From Roseobacter sp. (lineage in GTDB: Bacteria > Pseudomonadota > Alphaproteobacteria > Rhodobacterales > Rhodobacteraceae): DNA of 64,000 nt. Position 1 is the first letter of the stretch; each line of letters begins with the position of its first letter. The stretch lies in assembly GCA_024636475.1 (NCBI GenBank), contig JAGXHA010000004.1, forward strand, positions 1 to 64,000, given 5' to 3'. This document shows positions 58,873 to 64,000 of the stretch, in pieces. Position numbers and translations under genes: made by a program. Under the pieces are notes generated by a model. That model was not told where the DNA came from. It saw only the letters and a list, made by a program, of their open reading frames with translations, and searched no databases.

Positions 58873-59658
58873 CTAGCTGTTATTCACGACCCGCACACTG
58901 ACAGACTGGTACAGCATCATCGCAGGTCCAAAGCTGCTAAGGAATGGCACCTCTGCCGCGTCAAGGCCAACGCCGATGCGCACGATCTGATTGGCGGCGG
59001 CCATGCCTGTCGCATCCACAAGATGCCATGTGCCGTCCAGAAATACCTCGGCCACGGCATGAAAGTCCTGAGGTGTCACATAAGGCGCATAGACGCTGGC
59101 AAAGCGCGCCGGAATGGCTGCGGCGCGCGACAGCGCAATCATCACATGGGCAAAGTCACGGCACACGCCCTGGCGCTGCACAAAGGTATCCAAGGCCGTT
59201 GTCATGCCGTTGCTTGAGCCTGGAACATATTGATAGCGCTCAAAAATCCAGTCGCGCAAAGCTGCGATCAGTTGTCCTCCGCTGAGGTGACCATATTCGG
59301 CTGCGATGAAGTTCTGAAGCTCGTCTGACTGGCAATAACGCGATGGCATAAGATAGCGCACTGCGTCGCTGGGCAAGCGATGTGGTGGCACGGCGGACAT
59401 ACCTTCAATCTGCAACGACGGTCTGTTCACATCGAAACGCGCCTGATAGCTGCAGTTGAGATTGCCATCGGTCCGGATCATCATCCGCTCTCCCATCCCG
59501 GCCTCGCCTGCAATTGTGGCTTTGTGTAACGTCGGACTTAATACAAAGCTGTCATTCAGAACCTTTTGATCCGCGAAATTTGGGGCCTGAATCTGCAAGA
59601 TCACGTCTGTTGGCGAGGTGATCTGGTATTCAAACTGAACGTCGATATCTAGGATCAT
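58873..59658 (-). CDS. Transglutaminase-like protease-fold protein
   Basis: Starting at MILDIDVQFEYQITSPTDVI gives 261 residues. The catalytic triad of the transglutaminase-like family is visible: Cys166 in RQGVCRDFAHVMIAL, His200 in QDFHAVAEVFL, and Asp215 in WHLVDATGMA. An N-terminal beta-rich domain precedes it, as in bacterial transglutaminase-like proteins with peptidase-type activity. Genes of this family often neighbour alpha-E and circularly-permuted ATP-grasp proteins, but none is present here. Confidence 0.87.
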   Translation of the reverse strand: MILDIDVQFEYQITSPTDVILQIQAPNFADQKVLNDSFVLSPTLHKATIAGEAGMGERMMIRTDGNLNCSYQARFDVNRPSLQIEGMSAVPPHRLPSDAVRYLMPSRYCQSDELQNFIAAEYGHLSGGQLIAALRDWIFERYQYVPGSSNGMTTALDTFVQRQGVCRDFAHVMIALSRAAAIPARFASVYAPYVTPQDFHAVAEVFLDGTWHLVDATGMAAANQIVRIGVGLDAAEVPFLSSFGPAMMLYQSVSVRVVNNS

Positions 59659-59902
59659 GGGCCTGGCTTTCTGAAGTGGGATGAGACGTTTGAAAATTTG
59701 CAACAGTCCGACAGTGTCTGGACGTTGGAGGTTGTCCTTTACCCGACCGCCTGCCCCGCAGCAATGCGTAACGCCTTGTCATGGAACGACTGGGCAAAAG
59801 TTCGCAGCCGCGGCTTTCATAAGGAAGTAATTAAGAATAATTCCTGCACAGCGCAATAATGGGCTTGAAACACCTTTGCCCCTTGGGTAGTAGATCGCTC
59901 AC

Positions 59903-59978
<76 letters not shown>

Positions 59979-60220
59979 TTAAAAGCATCCTTAAATCAAT
60001 TGTTTAGATGTAGCGTAGATGCATAGTCGGTGCTGCACGTCATGGTGTTTTCTTGATCGCCCCGCACAGGTCGGATCAACTCTTTGCTTGGAAGGTTCCC
60101 ATCTCCCTCTTTACGTCATGTTGTCAGCTGTCATACCGTGTATCACGTGCCGCGGTGGATGTTTTGGAAGATGCAAAGGCATCGGCCCGGTCATGTTTCG
60201 GCGTATTTTAAGGATGTTAA

Positions 60221-60622
60221 ATGACCAAGCTTAAAGTTTCTTCCGCCGATATGGTGCAAGCAGCGCGCGCTCGGATTACCGAGGTCGAGACCCCGGATCT
60301 GATCGCGATGCTGGACGATCCCGATGTGGTGATTGTTGATTTGCGCGATATTCGGGAAAGACAGCGAAGTGGCCATATTCCGGGAAGCTTTCACGCGCCC
60401 CGTGGGATGATCGAGTTCTGGGTTGATCCGGACAGCCCCTATTTCAAGCCCGTTTTCGGTGAGGACAAGAGGTTTGTGTTTCACTGTGCTTCTGGCTGGC
60501 GGTCTGCGCTGACCACGGCGACCCTGCAAGATATGGGATTTGGTGCGTCTCACCTGCGAGAAGGGTTTTCGACGTGGGAAAAGCAAGGTGGACCTGTCGA
60601 ATTCCCTGAAAAGAAAGACTAA
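60221..60622 (+). CDS. Rhodanese-like protein
   Basis: The 133-residue single-domain protein has VVIVDLRDIRERQRSGHIPG (CH2A motif) and the active-site loop VFHCASGWRSALTTATL with cysteine in position, then EGFSTWEKQGGP. It may transfer sulfane sulfur from thiosulfate or a persulfide. It is encoded just upstream of aroQ without an obvious partner. Confidence 0.88.
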   Translation: MTKLKVSSADMVQAARARITEVETPDLIAMLDDPDVVIVDLRDIRERQRSGHIPGSFHAPRGMIEFWVDPDSPYFKPVFGEDKRFVFHCASGWRSALTTATLQDMGFGASHLREGFSTWEKQGGPVEFPEKKD

Positions 60623-60677
60623 ACAGGAAATCGCGGGTGTGTTAAGCCTTTTTGGAAAACGATAAAAGGCACAACGC

Positions 60678-61109
60678 ATGACGTCGATCCTGATCCTGAA
60701 CGGCCCGAATTTGAATCTGCTTGGCACCCGCCAGCCCGAAGTCTACGGGTCGACAACACTGGCCGATGTCGAGGCGATGTGCCGCGCGCATGGCACAGGC
60801 TTTGAGCTAAGCTTTGAGCAGTCCAACCATGAAGGTGTGTTGATAGACCATATCCATGCGGCCAAGGGCGTACATGCGGGCATTATCCTGAATGCCGGAG
60901 CCTATACCCACACCTCTATTGCCATGATGGATGCGATTGCGTCGGTCGGACTGCCGTTGGTCGAGGTGCATCTAAGCAACATCCATGCGCGCGAAACATT
61001 TCGGCACAAATCCTTCATCGCGCCTGTCGCTTTGGGTCAGATCTGCGGTTTTGGTGCCCAAGGCTATCTGCTGGCGATGGATGCGCTCAAACGGCACCTG
61101 TCGCACTAG
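60678..61109 (+). CDS. aroQ: 3-dehydroquinate dehydratase, type II
   Basis: 143 residues with [20 protein letters not shown], the catalytic Tyr region, [18 protein letters not shown], and [16 protein letters not shown]. These are the family signatures of the dodecameric type II enzyme. It makes 3-dehydroshikimate and belongs with aroK and aroB found 2-4 kb upstream. Confidence 0.94.
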   Translation: MTSILILNGPNLNLLGTRQPEVYGSTTLADVEAMCRAHGTGFELSFEQSNHEGVLIDHIHAAKGVHAGIILNAGAYTHTSIAMMDAIASVGLPLVEVHLSNIHARETFRHKSFIAPVALGQICGFGAQGYLLAMDALKRHLSH

Positions 61110-61128
61110 AAGCTTGATATAGAATGGA

Positions 61129-61160
61129 AAAGGGCGAGGGCACATATGCGCCCCCGCCCC
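61129..61160 (-). terminator. Terminator of the rpsB-tsf operon
   Basis: On the minus strand GGGCGGGGGC and GCCCTCGCCC pair with one mismatch around an eight-base loop and are followed by TTTT. It also stands downstream of aroQ on the plus strand. Confidence 0.82.
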
Positions 61161-61182
61161 TAAATAAGCATTTTGTTATGGC

Positions 61183-62058
61183 TTAGCCTTTGGCGGCTTT
61201 TGCAACTTCTGCTGCGAAATCTTCTTTCACAACTTCGATGCCTTCGCCCACTTCAAGACGCACGAAGCCAGTGATTGTCGCGCCGGCTTCCTTGGCTGCG
61301 GCACCAACTGTCAGGTCAGGGTTCACAACAAAGGCTTGGTTCAGCAACGTCACTTCAGACATATATTTCTGCATGCGGCCAACGATCATCTTTTCGATCA
61401 CAGCGTCAGGCTTGCCGGATTCGCGCGCGATATCCATCTGGACCTGCTTTTCTTTCTCGACCACGGCTGGGTCAAGATCATCTTCGGACAAGGCTGCTGG
61501 GTTTACAGCAGCGATGTGCATCGCGATCTGCTTGCCAAGCGCTTCGTCGCCGCCGGTCATCGCGACCAGAACACCGATTTTGCCCATGTCAGGTGCAGCT
61601 GCATTGTGCACGTAGGAGACAACTGTGTCGCCGTCGATGGACTGCATGCGGCGCACGGACATGTTTTCGCCGATGGTGGCGATTGCGTCGGTAATGATGG
61701 TTGAAACGGGCTTGCCGTTGATTTCAGCCGCGTTCAGCGCATCAAGGTCGGATACTGTGACCGCAGCACCGGCAATACCGGCAACCATTTTCTGGAAGTC
61801 GGAGTTTTTGCCAACGAAGTCGGTTTCGGAGTTCACTTCGACTGCGACACCGTGGCCGCCTTCGACCTTGACTGCGACCAGACCTTCGGCAGCGGTACGA
61901 CCGGATTTCTTGGCCGCTTTGGCCAGACCCTTGGTGCGCAGCCAGTCAACGGCGGCTTCCATGTCACCGTCTGTTTCTGTCAGCGCCTTTTTGGCGTCCA
62001 TCATGCCTGCGCCTGTCGTGTCGCGCAGTTCCTTGACCATGGATGCTGTGATTGCCAT
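61183..62058 (-). CDS. tsf: Translation elongation factor Ts
   Basis: The start at 62058 has AAGGAG upstream and gives 291 residues: [40 protein letters not shown], then the [19 protein letters not shown] motif and dimer domains. EF-Ts catalyses GDP release from EF-Tu. It follows rpsB in the usual order, 126 bp apart. Confidence 0.97.
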   Translation of the reverse strand: MAITASMVKELRDTTGAGMMDAKKALTETDGDMEAAVDWLRTKGLAKAAKKSGRTAAEGLVAVKVEGGHGVAVEVNSETDFVGKNSDFQKMVAGIAGAAVTVSDLDALNAAEINGKPVSTIITDAIATIGENMSVRRMQSIDGDTVVSYVHNAAAPDMGKIGVLVAMTGGDEALGKQIAMHIAAVNPAALSEDDLDPAVVEKEKQVQMDIARESGKPDAVIEKMIVGRMQKYMSEVTLLNQAFVVNPDLTVGAAAKEAGATITGFVRLEVGEGIEVVKEDFAAEVAKAAKG

Positions 62059-62143
62059 CGCTTTGGTTCTCCTTGAATTGGGATGATACGTGGGGCAGAC
62101 CCTGTCTGCTCTCATGTCTCATAAATGTAATTGATATATGACA

Positions 62144-62164
62144 GGCAGGGAAATCACCCCTGCC
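62144..62164 (-). terminator. Intercistronic hairpin between rpsB and tsf
   Basis: GGCAGGG (62144-62150) and CCCTGCC (62158-62164) form a perfect seven-base stem around seven bases. No T-run follows on the minus strand, so it may attenuate or stabilise the transcript rather than end it. Confidence 0.6.
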
Positions 62165-62184
62165 CGCCGATCCGCAAGTGTCGC

Positions 62185-63054
62185 TTAGGACTTTGCCGCG
62201 TCAACAGTTTCCTGCTTGGATTCGATATCCAATGGTGCGTCTGCGCTCATTGCGTCGTTGGAAACGGTTTCTGTCGATGCTGCGCCAACTTCAACGCCGC
62301 CTTCTATCAAAGCTTCTTCGACAGGCGCTTCTTCCATCGCACCAATATCAACACCTGCAGCGCCCAACTGAGCGGACATGCCGTCGAGAGCCGCGCGGGC
62401 TGCAAGGTCGCAGTACAAGCCGATGGCGCGTGCCGCGTCATCGTTGCCTGGGATGATATAGTCGATGCCATCCGGCGAACAGTTGGTGTCGACAACGGCA
62501 ATAACCGGGATGCCCAGCTTGTTGGCTTCGGCGACGGCCAGTGCTTCTTTTTTCACGTCGATCACAAAGATCAGATCAGGACGGCCGCCCATTTCGCGGA
62601 TACCGCCCAAAGACGATTGCAGTTTGAACTGGTCACGCTCCATGCCAAGACGCTCTTTCTTGGTGAGACCACCAAAGCCGCGCTCGGATTGTTCGTCGAT
62701 GGATTTCAGGCGCTGGATCGACTTGGAAACAGTCTGCCAGTTGGTCAATGTGCCACCCAACCAGCGGTGGTTCATGTAATACTGTGCGCATTTTTCTGCG
62801 GCATCTGCGATTGGCTGTGCAGCCTGACGCTTTGTACCGACGAAAAGAATGCTGCCGCCTTTGGCGACGGTGTCACGGATGACTTGCAGGGCCTGGTCCA
62901 ACATTGGAACAGTCTGTGTAAGGTCCATGATGTGAATGCCGTTACGCGCGCCATAGATGTATGGACCCATACGTGGGTTCCAACGCTGCGTCTGGTGGCC
63001 GAAGTGTACGCCTGCTTCAAGCAATTGGCGCATGGAGAACTCTGGAAGAGCCAT
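62185..63054 (-). CDS. rpsB: 30S ribosomal protein S2
   Basis: The 289-residue protein has the S2 signatures [40 protein letters not shown] and [20 protein letters not shown]. It carries an acidic C-terminal tail of about 45 residues beyond E. coli S2, as in other alphaproteobacteria. AAAGG lies at 63064-63068, ten bases before the ATG. It is the first gene of the rpsB-tsf operon. Confidence 0.97.
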   Translation of the reverse strand: MALPEFSMRQLLEAGVHFGHQTQRWNPRMGPYIYGARNGIHIMDLTQTVPMLDQALQVIRDTVAKGGSILFVGTKRQAAQPIADAAEKCAQYYMNHRWLGGTLTNWQTVSKSIQRLKSIDEQSERGFGGLTKKERLGMERDQFKLQSSLGGIREMGGRPDLIFVIDVKKEALAVAEANKLGIPVIAVVDTNCSPDGIDYIIPGNDDAARAIGLYCDLAARAALDGMSAQLGAAGVDIGAMEEAPVEEALIEGGVEVGAASTETVSNDAMSADAPLDIESKQETVDAAKS

Positions 63055-63068
63055 GTGGTACTACCTTT

Positions 63069-63158
63069 CCGGTTTTGCCTCGTCGGGGGTCTCGATCCCG
63101 TTTTTGGGACCAACCGGCGGACATTTGAGGATTTCTCCCCCAAAGGCCCAACCCCGAC
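63069..63158 (-). promoter_or_regulatory. Structured rpsB leader, possible pseudoknot
   Basis: Three complementary pairs lie in the leader: 63069-63074 with 63112-63117 (CCGGTT/AACCGG), 63082-63088 with 63152-63158 (GTCGGGG/CCCCGAC), and 63094-63099 with 63106-63111. The first two cross, giving pseudoknot topology, and the last arm touches the ribosome binding site. Confidence 0.5.
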
Positions 63159-63177
63159 TGCGGGTTTAAGTAACGCG

Positions 63178-63206
63178 TCTATAAAACACTGTGCGATTGG
63201 CTGCAA
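63178..63206 (-). promoter_or_regulatory. Sigma-70 promoter of rpsB-tsf
   Basis: On the minus strand TTGCAG (63206-63201), 17 bases, TATAGA (63183-63178). Spacing and both hexamers are good. The start point would be near 63171, giving a leader of about 117 bases. Confidence 0.75.
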
Positions 63207-63281
63207 GCATCAACTGTGTTTTGACGCATCCCCAAATGCGCAATTTGCCTTTGCGGATATAGTTTCCCGCGGCTGTCCTGC

Positions 63282-64000
63282 CTAGCCGGGCAGCAGATCT
63301 TGCTGGTGCCCCTCCCTGACCAGTCGTTCGCACGCGAGGGCAAGCTTTTTGCGGTCCGAAAACGCGGCGACCCTGAGCGGCGGATGATAGCGGGTGATCA
63401 CCCTGCCATGGCGCCGTGAAGCAAGTGTCGCCAGCAGATGCGCGCCGAAAGTCATATCACCCCACCAGCCATAGAACCGTTCATCGGACCCGTTTGGCGT
63501 CTTATAGGTTACGCTGACGGGTTGAATCCAGATCACATCCTTTAACTCAGGCGCAAAAAACGCCTGAAAAAGAGTGGTTTTAAAGGATATCACCTGTTGT
63601 CCGTCCGTGCTGGTACCCTCTGGAAAGAACAACAGCCTGTGGTTGTGCAAAAGTCGCTGCTGGAACACCTGCGTCTGTTCGCGCGCGCGCTTGGCGTTCC
63701 GCTCGATAAAGACCGTGCCCGTGGCGCGCGCCAGCAAACCGATGCCGGGCCAGCCTGCGACTTCGGACTTTGCCACGAAATAGATGCGCTGGCTGGCGTT
63801 GAGCGAAAATATATCAAGCCAGCTTGCGTGATTTGCCACAACAGCACCGGGGTGATGCATCGGGGTGCCGATACGCTGGCGCCGCAAACCGATAATCCAA
63901 AAGGCCGTCCTGCAGACGACTTGCGTGATATGCGGTGTGACCGGCCTGCCCTGCCCGCATAAAGGACGTTCAAACAACCGGATCAGCAATAACACCACCA
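63282..64000 (-). CDS. 1-acyl-glycerol-3-phosphate acyltransferase-like protein (PlsC type), partial
   Basis: The frame stays open to the right edge of the window. The visible 238 residues include the acyltransferase motifs VANHASWLDIFSL (HX4D), GTVFIERNAKRARE and LLFFPEGTSTDGQQV, and IQPVSVTY (PlsC blocks I-IV). It transfers an acyl chain to a lysophospholipid at the inner membrane. The N-terminus, probably with a membrane helix, lies beyond the window. Confidence 0.87.
   Translation of the reverse strand, partial: VVLLLIRLFERPLCGQGRPVTPHITQVVCRTAFWIIGLRRQRIGTPMHHPGAVVANHASWLDIFSLNASQRIYFVAKSEVAGWPGIGLLARATGTVFIERNAKRAREQTQVFQQRLLHNHRLLFFPEGTSTDGQQVISFKTTLFQAFFAPELKDVIWIQPVSVTYKTPNGSDERFYGWWGDMTFGAHLLATLASRRHGRVITRYHPPLRVAAFSDRKKLALACERLVREGHQQDLLPG

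Noticed and set aside
60019..60234. 71-codon frame between tRNA-Val and the rhodanese gene
   Set aside because: Cysteine-rich, without a ribosome binding site, and runs out of frame into the rhodanese gene start.
62131..63285. 384-codon plus-strand frame opposite rpsB
   Set aside because: Cysteine/histidine-rich antisense translation of a ribosomal protein gene.

Overview
The window looks like chromosomal DNA of a marine alphaproteobacterium of the Rhodobacterales (Roseobacter group). The evidence is the gene repertoire: a CckA hybrid kinase with a CtrA-type box in front of it, a DksA without most of its zinc cysteines, a TakP-like TRAP transporter, paired FAD/GcvT demethylases, DUF2852, DUF2927 and DUF2254 proteins, a Hint-domain protein, and the moderately high GC content. 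No species is claimed.

Layout. Positions 1-6.1 kb are accessory in character: a DUF2061 membrane protein, an XRE regulator, a 5'-truncated IS110-family transposase, a class III nucleotide cyclase fused to a GFA-like domain, and an orphan 7TM histidine kinase. Positions 6.7-13.8 kb hold a run of secreted proteins of mostly unknown function (including a VWA protein with four exact-length 88-residue repeats and an SH3b protein), interrupted by gene remnants. Positions 13.9-18.8 kb encode a tripartite TRAP transporter (dctP-dctQ-dctM), with an internal terminator after dctP and an unusual long cytoplasmic tail on DctM. After a decayed stretch (18.9-19.6 kb) come an RsmB-like rRNA methyltransferase, cckA, a sulfotransferase, a GMC oxidoreductase, bpt, an RDD protein, DUF2852, glnE and a lipoprotein. 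Positions 31.7-38.1 kb hold an RlmI-type methyltransferase, a PIN protein, and a MoxR AAA+/VWA(CoxE)/DUF2927/M48 cluster on the minus strand. Positions 38.2-43.5 kb hold dksA, an FAD monooxygenase, ornithine cyclodeaminase plus arginase with a divergent Lrp-type regulator, dsbB and a DedA/YqaA protein. tRNA-Leu(CAA) at 43.66 kb is followed by a series of hairpins, then a Hint protein and a MobA-like nucleotidyltransferase. Two paralogous FAD/GcvT dehydrogenases flank a DUF2254 protein (45.5-52 kb). The last 12 kb is largely housekeeping: CorC, a metallophosphoesterase, xerD, aroK-aroB, tRNA-Val(UAC), a rhodanese, aroQ, and rpsB-tsf with a clear promoter and a structured leader.

Genes that plausibly work together: dctPQM (uptake of an organic, possibly 2-oxo, acid); arginase plus ornithine cyclodeaminase under the Lrp regulator (arginine to ornithine to proline); aroK, aroB and aroQ (shikimate pathway); rpsB-tsf (translation); and MoxR with the CoxE-type VWA protein (a chaperone-like AAA+/VWA pair). 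The most interesting points are a perfect CtrA consensus box upstream of cckA, a start codon lying exactly in the loop of a terminator-like hairpin (31.7 kb), a possible pseudoknot in the rpsB leader, twin 19-bp palindromes between DUF2852 and glnE, the cyclase-GFA fusion, and a decayed three-gene cassette that shares a 54-bp sequence with a second site 6.4 kb away.
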